A stretch of DNA of 64,000 nucleotides from Phallus indusiatus (lineage: Eukaryota; Basidiomycota; Agaricomycetes; Phallales; Phallaceae). The stretch spans positions 1,736,001 to 1,800,000 of the forward strand of contig JAQFWX010000008.1 of the NCBI GenBank assembly GCA_027605045.1. The letters run 5' to 3'. The notes under the pieces are model-generated. The model did not search any database. It had not been told where the DNA came from and worked only from the letters and a program-made list of their open reading frames with translations. Position numbers and translations under genes: made by a program. Within the stretch, counting starts at the first letter, position 1; every line of letters starts with the position of its first letter. Shown piece after piece: positions 45,024 to 58,954 of this stretch.

Positions 45024-48000
45024 ATGGAATTCGATCCCAATCAAGTATCACCCGCCACGACATCTGTTGTACACCCCCGAGACACCACCACCTCCACCAC
45101 TTCCACCACCCGTCAAACCAGATCTAACACCCGAGCAAAATCTTCTGCGACTACTACCAACAACAACTCTGAAAAAGAACCCTTGTTATCACGCTCAAAT
45201 TCCCTCCGTAGAACCCGTTCTACAGCTCAACTCGACCAGCCAGAATCTACCGAGTCACAGTCCAGCAGGCCTTCTAAGAAGTAAGCATTCTCTCTCTCTT
45301 TTTCTCTACTTCTCTACCATTTTTCTTTCTTTAAAACCCTTGTAAACTTGTATATTTATATATACTTCCAACAACGTTTTTCCTTCTTCTCTCTCCAACC
45401 GCCATGTTGTTTCCTTTCCCACTTTCTCACTTGCTCTCCCACAGATCTCGGAAAACTACCACTCTAGCATCTTCTACTCCCGCCACCTCTCTCACCATCA
45501 ACGAGCCTCCCAAGGACTCAAAGGGCAAGAAACGCGCAGACCCTGACTCCGATCCAGAACCTTCTCCGTATTCCCTTCGCCCCAGAAAATCAGCTCCCGC
45601 GTCTTCAACTTCCGCTCCAACAGCTACTGCTACTATTCCGGCAACAGCCACAACCACAACAACCACAACCGTCACAACAGTCTCGATGCCCAAGAAACCA
45701 GGTCGTTTACCTTCTTCCACTGCACCGTCGAAAGGAAAATCATCATCATCGGCATCATCGTCAGCCGCACGGGCCAAAGCCAAGGCCGCTGCCACATCGT
45801 CCACGTCCAGAGCTGACGACGACGATTTGGATATGATGGATGTCGATGAGAAGAGCGACGATATGGGTGATGACCAAGGCAAGGACGATCACGATTATGA
45901 TAATGAAGATGAGGACGATTCTCCACCGCCGCCGTTGCCACCCTCTGCTGGTGTTGATAGTAACAACGGCAACAGCAATAACCCCAACAACAACAACAAC
46001 AACAACAGCAATAACAACAGCAACAGTAACAACAATAGCAACGCAGGTGCCAATACATCTTTCGATCCCGGAGCCGCTCTTGCGTTCCTTGGTGACTACC
46101 GCTCCGTCGGCTCTTATCTTGTCAGCCTGTCCAACCGCCTCAAAACCATTCTCAACAACATCAAGCCCACTGCCGACCCTACCACGCGTCTCGTCGCTCT
46201 ACAAGAGCTGAGCGAGCTTCTAAGTATAAGCACGGAAGACACGCTGTCCGGGTATTTCCAGGTCGACTCTTTCGTGAAAGAGCTTGTCAAAATCATGGGT
46301 GGCAAAGGTGGTGATATGCATGATGATGACGATGACGACGACGACGATGATGATGAAGGCGGTGGCGGTGGCGGTGGCGGTGGAAGAAGAAATAGAGGCC
46401 ATGGCAATGGTGCGGATGTCGATGAGGACGCTGCGTTAGCTGCTGTTTTGGCTATGTCTGCTGGCGCCGGTGGTAAATTCGCAGGCGACGAGAATTTGGA
46501 GGCGCAGGTTTTGGCGTGTAGATGTCTTGCTAATCTTATGGAGGCGATGCCTGGATCTGCCCATACCGTCGTCTACCACGGTGCTGTTCCTGTGTTGTGC
46601 AGCAAGCTTATTGAGATTAGTTATATCGATCTCGCCGAACAAACACTAAGCGTGCGTTCATTTCCAAAAAGTGGTCTTCTTTTATTTAACCTATGTTCTT
46701 TATAGACGCTTGAAAAAATATCGGAAGAATATCCAAGTGCTATAGTCCGCGAAGGAGGTCTCTCCGCCTTACTCAACTACCTCGACTTTTTCTCCACAAC
46801 AGTCCAACGCACAGCCCTACAAGCCGCCTCAAACTGCTGCCGCAACGTCTCACCCGACCACTTCAGCATGATCCGAGACGTCTTTCCCATCTTACGCAAC
46901 GTCCTCTCATACACGGACCAACGTCTCGTCGAATACGCCTGTCTATGCATCATCCGCATCATCGAATCATATCACCGCACCTCACCGGGTTTACTCGAAT
47001 CTCTCATCGACGCGGACTTGATTCGCGCGGTACATGCGCTGCTTCTTCCGGCTGCTGGTGGATCGCCGCTCGTCTCGTCGAATACGTATTCGCTCGTGTT
47101 GAGGGCGTTGGGTACTGCGACGAAAGCGAGCGCGATGATTGGTGTTGCGCTGCTTGAAGCGAATGCTGCTGATATTCTGTATCAGATTTTGACGGGTGTG
47201 ATGCCGAGTGTGAGTGGTGATGGAGTAGAGGAAGGAGCAGGTGGGAGTGGGAGTGGTGGGTTGGCTGATATGGCTGTTATGGAGACGTTGGCGCATAGAC
47301 CGAAAGAACAGGTTGAAGAAGCTCTTAGTTTGATTTCAGAGCTCTTGCCGCCTTTGCCCAAAGGTACGTGTACACGTTTTTTTAAAGAAAATCTCATTTC
47401 TAATTCGTAACTTTTAGATGGTGTATTTGATGCGAAATCGTATACCGAGAAATCTCTCAACAGGATTATTAAAGCGAAACTCAAAGCTGAACGTGCACAA
47501 CAACGTGCACCCGTTCCAACAACAGCAGCCTCCGTCTCTGTCTCAGCTTCAGTAGCATCATCCGCCGCACCTTCTAAAGCTCCAACACCCGTTCCACCCG
47601 AAGAAGGATATCTCATCTCGCCCGAAGGTCTTATGGACTTGAACACGTCCGGTGCTGGTGTCGAATCTCATGAAAAAGAGAAAGAGAAGACGACTCCTGC
47701 TACGCGTGTAGAGTTGCTCAGATCAAAGCTCCCGCTCGTAGCCAAGTTTACGAGATTGCTGGTTCCTGTTTTGGTGGACGTTTATGCTGCGAGTGTGTCG
47801 TCGCAGGTGAGAACGAAGACGCTTGTTGGGTTGTTGAAGGCTGTTAGCTTTTTGGATGGAGAAGACCTCAAAAATGCACTCAAGGTAAGTTCGGTTTAAC
47901 TATATGGGGAAAGGCTTAAGTTTATGTTCTATGTTTTTTTTTCTAGTGCGTTCCGATTGCAAGTTTCGCAGGATCAATTCTGTCAAGTCGAGACCACCCG

Positions 48001-51000
48001 ACGCTCGTTCTCTCGGCTTTACAGCTCGTAGAACTGTTACTCACCAAAATGCCGTCCGAGTATAAACCCGCGTTTAGAAGGGAAGGAGTGTTACATGAAA
48101 TCGAGAGTATCGCAGATCAGAAATTGAGCACTGTTAAAGCTAAAGAGGAGCACCACCACCATTCTCACTCTCACTCGGGCGATGCGACGGGAGCAGCAGG
48201 TGATGCACCACCGTCACCTCCGCATCTTCCCCAATCGTCAAAACGCTCTTCACAACCCATTGATCCACAAGATATTATTATCGTCCGCGCACGCGTCATT
48301 CGAGTTAAATATCTCAATGTTAGCGTTAACGTCAACACCAACACCAATGTCGGTAGTAATGCTGTCGGTGGTAGTGGTGGTCATGCCGAATTCGAAGACG
48401 CCGCGTTTGTGAAATTGCGTACACTCGTTTTACGCATTTCAGATCCTCTCGCGAAAGAAGACACGCTCAGGCAGAGTTTGCGAGAAATTGCTGAGCTGTT
48501 TAGTTCTGTCAACCACAGCAGTAGTGGCAGTAGTAACAGTAATGGCGGCGGTGCTGGTGCTGCAGCAGACTCAGAGTCTGCTGTTTCGAGTTTTGAGGTT
48601 TTGCAGAGTGGATTGGTTGATGCGCTTTTAGAGTTTGCGACTGTGAAAGAGAGAAGAACAGGTAAGAAGAACATCACTCTTTGTTTCGTCTGCCCGAGTT
48701 TTTTTTTTTCTAAATTTTTTTTTCTGCCTCGTTTTTTTTGTGCATGCAGTCTCCATGGAGAGAAGAAAGCAGCTGTTGTATGATGTATTTGTTGATCCTT
48801 CTACACACGGAGATCGTACAACGCCATTTGCTACGCTTATCAAGAAACTGCAAGAAAGTTTAACGCGTATGGAGTCGTTTGAAGTGATAACCGTGTCTCA
48901 AAACACCGACGGTAAATATATAATTATACAATTCATACTTTCTCAATTCAATCAAACTAAAACTTCGGCCGGAACATGCAGATACAAAACGCAGTTCGGC
49001 GTCCATGCTCGCAAAACAACTCCGTCTCCGTCTCATAGCATCCGACGACTCCGACATCCCACGAAACTGCTCAAACATTATCGTATCCATTCACGCCATC
49101 GCGACATTCCAAGCATTGAATGACTATCTCCGACCTCGTGTTTCAGGTTTATTAGGCGGTTTAGGCGGCGGAAGTGGATCGAGATTGTCTGGCATGTTAG
49201 CTGCTCTTGCTGCGTCGGGTATTGGACCGGGGAGTCGGTTAGCTGGGTTAGGTCGGGACTTGGCTTCGTTGGACGCTGCTGCTGCTGCTGCCTCAGCCTC
49301 TGTCGCCGCTTCTGTTGGTTCTGGTTCGGCTTCGGGGTCTGGTTCCGGTGCTGGTGCTGGTGCTGGTGCTTCGGCGTCCACCGATTCTACACGACCTGCT
49401 GTTCGAAGGCGGAGTTTGAGGTTGAGTGCCAAGGCTGGGAACAACACCGCTCAGCCCGCCCAGGAAAGTACAAGTGCTGCCGCTGCTGTGGAACCATCAC
49501 AACCGTCTCAGCCTGCCGAGCCCAGTATCGCGGGATCTGTTGGTATATCGGATCATCCTCGAAGTGAGACTGCTGTGAATGAGGATGATGATCTTCAGGA
49601 TGACTTTTTGGATGATAACTACGATGCTGAAGTGCGTTTTTTGTTTTTGTTTTATTATGGTTAACTAGTGTGTTGACGTGTAACTCCTCTTTTATAGGTG
49701 TTCGAGGACGATGTTGATCCGGATGTGTCTCTTGCGGAGACGACCGTCACTCTCAACATTGCAGATGGTAATGCACTCCATTCACCACATTCTCCGGTTT
49801 CTTACATCTTTTTGGTTACAGATGGATCCAAAGTTGAAGCTCAAACCCCTGATGGAACCAGAATCTCAACTCCAAACCCGTCTAACAAGGACCAACAAAA
49901 TCGAGCAGCGTTGTTATCTTCCAAACCTTCTTCATCGTCGTATGCTTCGGCGTTGAAAGCAAAACCCACGGACTGGCATCTCGAGTTCTCCATGGACGAT
50001 CACGTTTTACCGTTAGATCTGACCATCTATGGAGCCGTATATCAACACGAGAGTAAAAAGAATCCGGGCGTATCATTGAACCCTAATTCGCTATGGAATG
50101 GCGTGTATACCATCAAGTATAGGAAGGTGCCAGGATTACCTCCTCTTTCGGATAACAGTAAGCATATGCGTGGTCTTTTTTTATGAATAAGATTAGCTGA
50201 CCCTTGTGAAAAAGATGACAACTTTACCAAGGATCGATCACCCAGTCCCCAACTATCGTCTGTTGCCACTGATGCCGCTCATTCAAAGATACTAAGGCTA
50301 ATGCGCGTCTTGTATAAATTGAATGAAAGAGGCCTTGAAAGATCAAGACACGCTCTTTCTGATTCGGCATTCATCAATAATAAACTTACTGCTAAGCTCA
50401 CACGACAACTGGAAGAACCAATGATCGTCGCGAGGTTAGTATGAATTGATCAAACTTCTGGGCTCTAAAAATCATTGAGCGCTCTTTCTTTTCTTCTAGC
50501 TCGTGTCTTCCTGATTGGGCCTTGGAACTATCACAGCACTTCCCGTTCCTTTTCCCATTCTCGACGCGTTATTCTTTCCTGCAGTCAACATCCTTCGGCT
50601 ACGCTCGTCTCATTCTCAAATGGCAGAGCCAACAAAACAGAACGAGTGATTCGTCTTCTTCACGACGCGACGACGCATTTGGCTTCCTCGGTCGATTACA
50701 ACGCCAAAAGGTTAGAGTATCTCGGAAACATATTCTGGAGAGCGCGGTGAAAGTGTTTGAGCTTTACGGGTCGTCATCGTCCGTACTTGAGGTGGAGTAC
50801 TTTGAGGAAGTTGGTACCGGGTTAGGACCGACTCTAGAGTTTTATTCTCTGGTCTCGAAGGAGTTTGCAAGACGAGATTTGAAAATCTGGAGGGACGGTG
50901 ATTCTACGGTTCCCGGAGTCTATGTCTACCATCCTCAAGGGCTGTTCCCCGCCCCGCTGTCACACGATGCCGGTCATGAACGAGAGCAGTATGTCCCGGT

Positions 51001-52227
51001 CTCTTACTACTCCGCTTTTTTTCTAACTTTTATTTTCAGAAAACGAATACACTTTTTCCAAGTTATCGGACAATTCATTGGCAAAGCTCTGCTTGATTCA
51101 CGCATCATCGACATGTCGTTGAATAAAATTTTCATCAAGCTTCTTTTAGAAGAAGACGTACCGCAGACGATTGATACACTTCGAGTAAGTGTTTTAAAGC
51201 GCATTTAAATCTATGTTATTGAACACCCGTCCTTGTCTAGGTTGTGGACCCGGACCTTGCCAATTCGTTAACCAAGTTGCAAAGTCATGTTGATACCGTG
51301 AGAGTGATGGATTCTCCTGTATCATATGTGTGTACCCTTTCTTTGTTTGCACTTCTTGCGTTCGCCGCTGACGCGTCATTAGTCTCCCGACCCCAAAAAG
51401 CAGTTTGTTCATCCGGCAAAAAGTGTTCGGATGGACATTGAAGATTTGGCTTTGGATTTCACTCTTCCTGGCTATGATATAGAACTTAAGGTACGTGAAG
51501 CCCTCTCTTTAAATGGTGCGCCCCTTTTGAAGGCCGGTTATATAGCCCGGAGGAAAAGATATCTCTGTCACCGCGGATAACGTGGACGAATACATTGCTG
51601 CCGTAATAGATGCCATCGTCGGAAAGGGTGTAGCCGCTCAAGTCAAAGCGTTCCGAGAAGGCTTCTCAAAAGTTTTCCCAGTGGACGATTTGAAGATTTT
51701 CTCGGCGGATGAACTTATCATGATGTTTGGTAATGCAGACGAGGATTGGAGTATAGAAAGTGCGTTTTACTTTTCCTTCTACTTTTTAATGGTTTCTGAC
51801 ATCGCTATTTGTTTAGCTTTGAGCGAAGCGCTAAAAGCTGATCATGGATTTAATGTTGAAAGTCGTGTCATTCGGGATCTTGTGGAGTTGATGTCGTCCT
51901 TTGATCAGACTGTCCGTCGGGACTACTTGCAATTTATCACTGGAAGTCCGAAGTTACCCATTGGTGGTACGTCTGCGCATGCAATAATAAATAATTATTC
52001 CACGTTTCTGAACTTGTCTACGTTCCACAGGTTTCCGTGGACTAAATCCACCCCTTACTGTCGTCCGCAAACCACACGAAGCCCCATTATCTGCCGATGA
52101 CTATCTCCCGAGTGTAATGACATGTGTAAACTATCTGAAACTTCCAGAGTACAGCACCAAAGTCATTTTGGCCGAAAAATTGGCGACAGCCATGAAAGAA
52201 GGTGTAGGAAGCTTCCATTTGTCATAG
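45024..52227 (+). CDS. UFD4: HECT-type E3 ubiquitin ligase, UFD4/TRIP12 type
   Basis: Very large, intron-rich gene. The N-terminal region is long and disordered (Ser/Thr-rich, Asn run, Asp run then Gly run). It is followed by armadillo-like helices from about 46080 ([73 protein letters not shown]), as in UFD4/TRIP12. The HECT domain starts near 50760 ([20 protein letters not shown]) and ends at 52227; the catalytic Cys lies in [15 protein letters not shown] and the protein ends VGSFHLS, a usual HECT tail. The family transfers ubiquitin to N-degron and ubiquitin-fusion substrates for proteasomal breakdown. Exon borders in the middle (48660-48970, 50160-50500) are approximate. Confidence 0.88.
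45957..46380 (+). repeat. Coding microsatellites: Asn run, Asp run and Gly run
   Basis: AAC/AAT triplets at about 45960-46042 encode an Asn/Ser tract; GAT/GAC then GGC/GGT triplets at about 46315-46380 encode Asp then Gly runs. All stay in frame with the HECT gene. Confidence 0.8.
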
Positions 52228-52524
52228 TTTGTTTGTCTGTTCTTTTTTTCTTTTTTCTTTTTCTTTTTATATTTCCCCCTACTTCACCTTTTTCTTTTCA
52301 CCTCTGTTGTCAATATTGTGCTCTTTATCATTCCATCATTCTCATTCTCACCACCCCCATCCCAGTATTGTCATTGATAGAAAGAAGATCCATGTAAATA
52401 TAACTTAATCTACTTTTGTTTTCGAGATGGTTCGGTGTCGGTGTGAAATTCAAAAAGTCGAGCCTTGAGCTGGATTACTTTGAGGGGTCCTAACGCCCCA
52501 TAAAAATACATAACTACTTGATAT
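52228..52524. other. Spacer between convergent genes
   Basis: T- and C-rich 3' flank of the HECT gene; no gene seen. Confidence 0.5.
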
Positions 52525-54382
52525 TCAAATACTATCGACTAAATCTGTTTCTTTTCCGTATTTGGCTAACCAGCCTTCAAAACCACCTTGTAAAATGTAA
52601 GCCTGTGAATCCTCATGTGGGATTTTTGCGTCGTTCAAGTAGTCTTGATACCTGTGATAATTCGGATCAAAAAAAAGCGAAGTATATCAAAGCCTGAAAA
52701 GGAGGCTTACCATCCCGCGCATCGAAGCGCACTTGAAGAACCATTGCAATGGAATATCACCTTTTTGGTATTCTTGTAAGTTTCAAAAAGTTCCTGGAGC
52801 TTGGTCGGTAGGATATCTGCGGCCAATTGATGACTGCCTCGAATACGCCCGCCCTACGTTATTCGTAACATTAGTGGGCAAGCAAGCAAAACGTTAAAAA
52901 GAGGGATGTCGCACGCACAGTACGACGACTGGGTCTTCGGACGTCGATCACCGCATATTCCGAGTGTGGATTTGTTTCAGATAGGGGGGAGGATCGGATG
53001 AGATCGGCGAGTTCTTCCGGGGTTAACTGAGGAGGAGTAGATTTCGCAACCGGATAAGGGTCCCACCATCTTTCGAGGACATCCGGTTCGGCGTCAACTG
53101 CGTTTTGGGGGGTGAATGGCGTTCCAACGACGGCTTTCTTAACATATATTTGGTACGAAGCTGAGAGAAATAGTAAGATAAGAAGAGAAGAAAGATATAA
53201 TATATATGCACTAACCGACCCATTTGTTCGCGTCGAAGGATGGGTCTTCCACAACACTTGTATATGCCTTCTTGGGGGTACAAGAGTTGGTAGCAGTTGA
53301 GCTTGCAGCCTGACCGCAGGAAGCAGAAGGACGAGCGCAGCATCCAACGCCGTTGGCTGTACCTGCATTATCCGCCGTGTGATATACATTTATATCGCTC
53401 CTCGTATCAACAAATAAGATATCTTTGTGAAAACGAAATCATCATCACTTGGCGGTACCAGTATGAAAGGAAAACAACGACTATACCATTTGGGTTGAAT
53501 CCCGCATCAGCAAGTAATTTTCTGTATTCCTCTACTTGAATCGCACCGGAAATACATCCTACGTATGCACCCATATCGTTTCTGATTTCATCTGGAAGAG
53601 GGACCTTGGCAATTATCTTGGGTTGGTTAGCAACAAATACGCCAGATGATCTTTAAATGACATTTGATATGTTTACGTACATCATCTAGAACAATTCTTC
53701 CTCCAGGTTTCAGAATGCGATAAGTCTCCTTCATAAGATCGGCTTTTCCCGTGGGGGGAAGTAAATTGACCACGCAGTTGGATAAAATGCAGTCAACTGA
53801 TTCTGATTTGATAGGTAGCTTGTCCGTCAATAAGGTGTGGACAAAAGATACTTGAGGAGGTTTCAAGCTCCTCTTTGCTGCGTTGCGACGAGCAAGTGCA
53901 ATCATGTCCTACAGTTGAAACTAAGCCGAAAGAGATTTAAAATAGTCATTCGGATTACCGCCGATCCATCTAATCCTATCGCACGACCGGTGGGGCCTAC
54001 TTTTTCCGCTGCTAAGAAGATATCGATACCACCGCCTGAGCCTAAATCGACAACAACCTCTCCCTAGGTAGTGTGAGAATTCCAGGTCAACTTGAACATC
54101 ACAGGCTGACCTGCTTAATGGTGGCAGATGCGACCGGATTTCCGCAACTCAACCCCATGTTTGATTCAATAGGGATGGATTCGAGTTGTTCCTTGGTATA
54201 TCCAAAGGCTTCAGCCACGCCATTAGCATCTGTTATATGCAGCAGGATTAACATACACTCTCCAATTTTTTTTTTCGAATTTATCTCTTACAAGCGGAAG
54301 TCACGCCAAGCTTTGCTTTGGCACCGTACGCTTCTGTAACCAACTGAGGAATATTTTGTTCTGAAAAAACTGCAGCAGCCAT
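52525..54382 (-). CDS. Arsenite methyltransferase fused to a rhodanese domain
   Basis: Minus strand, about eight exons. The methyltransferase part reads [30 protein letters not shown] (SAM-binding motif I), [23 protein letters not shown] and [10 protein letters not shown]. These contain three of the cysteines that bind As(III) in ArsM/AS3MT enzymes. A Cys-rich stretch ([12 protein letters not shown]) follows. The usual ArsM end NKWVASYQIY is not followed by a stop: the frame runs on through [24 protein letters not shown] into a rhodanese domain ([52 protein letters not shown]). The junction intron has good borders and phases agree. An arsenate-reducing or sulfur-transfer role for the second domain is inference. 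The ATG at 54382 was chosen; an upstream exon from 54573 is possible. Confidence 0.8.
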
Positions 54383-55283
54383 TGAATAATGAGAGTCAGA
54401 GAGCTAGGTAAGATAGCGAAGACCAAATTTGCTGCTTGACTGCGGGGTTTTTTAAACGTGCGATAGCGAGCGCTTACATAATCGACTTTTTCTTCTAGTT
54501 CTTTCTGCACTGAATGAATGCGGTCATCACGCAATTGCAACCCACATCGTGCCTGAACAGGGATATGAGTCATTTTCCGAGATTATCATCATGATTGCGA
54601 CAATATTGCTAATACACACAGCCATAGAGCATCAGAACCTAATTAAAGAAGCCTGTCAGTGCTGTCTTGGGCTGACACACAGCTGCCGGCATGGCAGGAA
54701 ATAGTGCGTAGTGTCAGGTCAGCAAAACGGAGATTTTGGCGGATGACCCAATATCTATTGATCACAATGATACTGCGAAAGATTCGCAATTCCCACGTAT
54801 ATTGCTTGGCGCACGAGAACGCTTGAAGATCCGAAATATGGATCCTTCCCGTGACGGTAATTTTGTTTTTCTTGTCTTTTCCCTTTCTTTCGACGCACTA
54901 TCCACTCTCAGACGTGGTTCATAGGTGCGTGGTTAGAGTTCGCCCTTCCAACGTGTGTTATTAGCATTTTATGCTATCGTGTATCAGTTGACAAAGACGT
55001 GACCCTACAACACATAATGCGTTTTAATCGCAATGGTAACAAAACGAAAACTCTGTTCACCTCGTAATTACGCGTCCCGAACAGATAGATGATTTATATA
55101 AAAGAACTTTAATACGCTCTCGGGTGATCTGACAGTAAACAAGGTGGATTACTGGTTATTATACTTGCATGCTCTGTTCATTTTTGTGAAGTGGAAGACA
55201 GGAATCAAGGAAGCATACAACGGCATGTAAATAGCATGGAGAGTATGAAGCATAGACACCGAATAAAAACAAGATGTAAGCTT
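54383..55283. other. Spacer with a weak open frame
   Basis: A + frame at 54712-54860 (LADDPISIDHNDTAKD...) looks protein-like and could splice to a short second exon, but no start codon fits. Otherwise nothing recognised. Confidence 0.35.
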
Positions 55284-56465
55284 TTATTGCTCAGCAGCAG
55301 CAGCGGCACGACGTCTCCTGAGATCCCTTTCTTCGGAAATCGTAAGCTTGTTACCTTTACCTTTCGGTAAAGAGATCCAGGGCTTGTTACCTTGCCCGAT
55401 GACAAAGATGTTATTTAAACTATTGAATAAGACGATTGTTAGGTTCGAGTTGTTTTCTCGGTTCAATATAAATCTTTAACCGTACCGGGTTGCGAAAGAG
55501 CGGTCAAGGCTGTCTTTAACATGGACAATGTCGAAACCACCATGATGTCTCTCACGGTGGGTGATGACACCAACACGACCCATGTTACGTCCACCAGTGA
55601 TCATGCAAACATTTCCAACGTCAAATTTGACGAAGTCCGTAATCTTGTTTTGCTCAAGGTCGTAGCGGATGGTATCGTTAGCACGGATGGTAGGGTCGGG
55701 GTACCGGATGGTGCGACCGTCGTGGGTGACGACGTGAGGAACACCGCGGTTACCAACAGCGAGGCGTTTTACTTTTAAGAGCTTGTAGGAGGCTTCTTCG
55801 GGGGTTATGCGATGAATAGTGAATCGTCCCTTAACATCGTATAGAATACGGAAGTGTTCGCCGGACTTCTCCAGAGAAATGACATCTGCGGGAAAAGAGT
55901 AAGAAATTATCTAAAAGTCGATATTATAACAGAGGCCATCTTATTTTACCTTGGAATCCGGTGGGGTAGGTAGTGTCAGTGCGCACTTTGCCATCAATCT
56001 TGACAAGTCGTTGGGCGGTGATCAAAGTAACTTCACGACCAGTCAAAGCATACTTGAGACGATTACGGAGGAGAATAGTGAGGGGAAGAGATTCGCGAAG
56101 CTTGTGGGGACCGGGAGATGGACGAGGAGCCTACAACAAAAACGGCCATCCTCATATTAGCAAAATTGCAAAGTGTGAAGTTTTCAAGATGAAAACTCAC
56201 GTAAGTTCCACTGAGTTTGTCCAGCATCCATGAGCTGGGAGCTGCGAGACGCTTTAAATGCTTTTTGGGTCCTCTTGCCTAGCAAAGATGAAAAAAAGTC
56301 AGCCTAGTCAGAAAAAAATGCTTTTGTAGCGTTAAGAGGAAAACCGTCATCCATAGATTGACTAGCCCATCCATCTTATCACACCGTCATAAAAACGAAT
56401 TTTTTGCGATAGTAGACCAAAGTATTCTTCCCATAACGCATTAAACAGGTAAAAGGACTCACCAT
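55284..56465 (-). CDS. RPS4: 40S ribosomal protein eS4
   Basis: Component of the small ribosomal subunit. The protein reads [44 protein letters not shown]..., includes the S4-like RNA-binding region ([24 protein letters not shown]), [46 protein letters not shown] and [18 protein letters not shown], and ends AAAAAEQ at a TAA at 55286-55284. Length (about 260) is normal. Exon 1 is just the start codon ATG (56465-56463), followed at once by GTGAGT. Four introns in all. Highly conserved, so confidence is high. Confidence 0.95.
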
Positions 56466-57394
56466 CTTGAAGTTTTAGTGGGTCGACGTCGCACACGACG
56501 ATGTATCTTGAGGAATGTCGGAGTTTGTAAAACTTTGTTTCGATGAGTCAGCAACTTACCCCCAGCAGGCGCCGGCCTTTGTTGGACGAGCGCGTCATCT
56601 CAGAGGGATCCAATTTTCATCGGCGTCGCTTGCGTGAATAGCACCAGTATTTTGAAACGTATCAAAAAATGTAAAGGTCTTAAAACCCAAGGATTATAAC
56701 GGAGAAGATAATAAAAACTTTAGGAGCGAAAGAAAGGTGTCTTTACGAGTAAGCCTCTATCACACTCAATTAAATTTCTCTGCCTTCTCACAAGTTTCTC
56801 AGAATCCGTTTTACGATGTGCTAACGATAGGTGATTAAAAAGATCGATATTTGTGCTGGATATAAGTAATGTTGACAGCATGGAGTATATGGGTCTTGAC
56901 GCCCACCGACGATTGGCCGCATTGAGAACAAATACCTCTGCTGTAATACCTGTGCCCTTCGACCGACGACAACGTGTGGACCTTGTTCAAGACATCTAAA
57001 GTACCGAGAGACTGTGACTCACGATAATTTACTCCGTTATATTTATGCCTTTGAATTTCCTCTATGGTACCTACGAAGCTGGGCTACTTCCCTCTCTCTA
57101 ATTTATGTATTTTGTCAGGATAATGCAGGTGACAGAGATTTATTGTCAAAAGGAACATTGCTGTCGATGATCTCGCGGGAGTTAGGGTCAGTCCATACTC
57201 TATAAGGATTTCGTATTTCTTGCAAAGAATTTTTTTCTCCAGATGAGAGAGTAAAAAATAAAAATTTATAGTAAAGTTAGAATTTGCTAAAAACTTGATT
57301 AACTACATACATCAAGTACAATATCAACACAAGATGATTTTTGCAACAAATACATGTGAAAGAAAGTTATATATTCTCACTATTAATAATAAAG
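56466..57394. other. Intergenic stretch, eS4 promoter side
   Basis: No gene recognised. AAAACTTCAAG sits directly before the eS4 start codon on the minus strand. Confidence 0.4.
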
Positions 57395-58954
57395 CTAGGA
57401 ATAACTCTTCAATAATTCATCAAAAATATTTTCGCACCAGTACGGATAGAAAGGTTGCTCCGAACGTTTCAAGTCATAAGAACCATCATCATCCGATCGT
57501 CTGATAATTTCATACTGCCTGGGTATATCGTTAAATAGGTAAATGTAAGACAGCTTGGGAATATTGGTGATTATGAACTTGAGCAGATCATCCATCACCT
57601 CCTGTTTCATGTTCTTCGCCAGCATCCCAAAGTGCGTCAGGTTTTGCAGATTCGTTATTTGCTTCGGATTGTAAGACAAGATACAGTCACATTGATTCAA
57701 CGAACAACGCCACGTGCACTTGTGGAAATATATACAAAGACGCTCCAGATTCGGGAAAGACCTGACGACGTCGTCGATCACAGTCGTCGATTCCGAGTCT
57801 GTGTAGATGGTGCAGCTCCGCAGAGAACGAGCCAGTGAGTACGTCTCAGGATCGAATATTTGCAGATTCGAAATGTGTTGAAGACGGGGGAGGATATCGG
57901 TGTGAACGGGGAAACTGGTGTGAAGCGATCGGAGCTGAGGCATTATGTTGAGTGGAAGTTGACTTTGGAACGGCTCGATATCATAAGCGAGCCCCTCCAG
58001 GCGTAAGCACTCTAATTGAGGATGTCTTTCCAAAAACTCGATATATATATTCGGGGTTTTGTCTTGAGAGTGAAAGAGCTGGAGTCTTCCTCCTACTTCC
58101 AGCTTCCTTAGCGAAGGCCAGTCAGCAGTTTCCATTAAAGGAAGGTAGACGAAACACGCGTCCCAGCAGGTTAATTTCAGAGTAAAGTTGACCAACGTTC
58201 GGGAGTCGAAAACTATCGTGTCCAATAACGGCTCTAATATGGGATACAGATGATTGTCGTACAAATCGAGATCGACATAAAACGTTTTCAGGAATATAAA
58301 AGTGCAGGTCTATGTCGGTTTCTTTCATGAGCGAAACAGCGTTTTTTCCGACTCGGATTGCATAAGACGTACCTCTAAGGTGTATCGCGGGACGTAGCCA
58401 TTGGAAAGTACAAACCGTGTCAAGTTCTTGACGATAAACGTATCAAGATAGTGCGACAAGTTGTTTGAAATGTAGGTGAAAATGTCAATATATTCTTCCG
58501 ATGAAAATCGTCCTAGGATGGTGATAGATTGGCAGTCCGTGAATTTGTGAAAGTATGCTAGGAAAGTTTCGAAATTGGAACGAGAAGCCTCCGCTTTAGG
58601 ACTCGGAGGCAACTGAAGTTCTGATCCAGTCCATTGCTCGACGAAGGCTTCATCGATCCGGAAGATGGGTTTCTGTCGGATACCTGAGAGTTGATGGAAA
58701 CGAGAATTATCGCAAAGTTCCAAAAATCGAAACATCGATGATGAACGCTGAGAAGTGGATAGCTTTTCCCAGAATACCGAGGACGTCTCTGATGGACTGC
58801 AGCTAACACTGTGGAAGTGCAGACGATGCGTTGCGTTGATCAGTTGATGAAACTCTTTACATGTCAAAGCAACATGTAACAAGTCTTTAGGAGACTCGAG
58901 GAAGAGAAATACATGTTCTATCGACTCGATGGGCAGTGTTTGAAAGGTGGTCAT
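57395..58954 (-). CDS. F-box protein with leucine-rich C-terminal region
   Basis: It starts MTTFQTLPIESIEHVFLFLESPKDLLHVALTCKEFHQLIN, an F-box motif (LPxE...I...LxxxxDLxxxALTCKxF) that would bind Skp1 in an SCF ubiquitin ligase. One intron (58310-58374, donor GAG|GTACGT, acceptor CATAG) joins RYTLE to TCTFIFLKTFYVDLDLYDNHLYP, removing an apparent frame break. The C-terminal part has irregular leucine-rich segments (PSLRKLEVGG, HPQLECLRLEGL, MPQLRSLHTSF, FPNLERLCIYF, LQNLTHFGML), as in fungal F-box/LRR proteins. About 497 residues. Substrate unknown. Confidence 0.82.

Noticed and set aside
54712..54990. Small + strand frame LADDPISIDHND... with a possible second exon
   Set aside because: No usable start codon or upstream exon found; open length is compatible with chance.
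58310..58374. Apparent stop and frame break splitting the F-box gene into two frames
   Set aside because: A 65 bp intron (GAG|GTACGT...CATAG|ACC) removes both and joins the two parts in frame.
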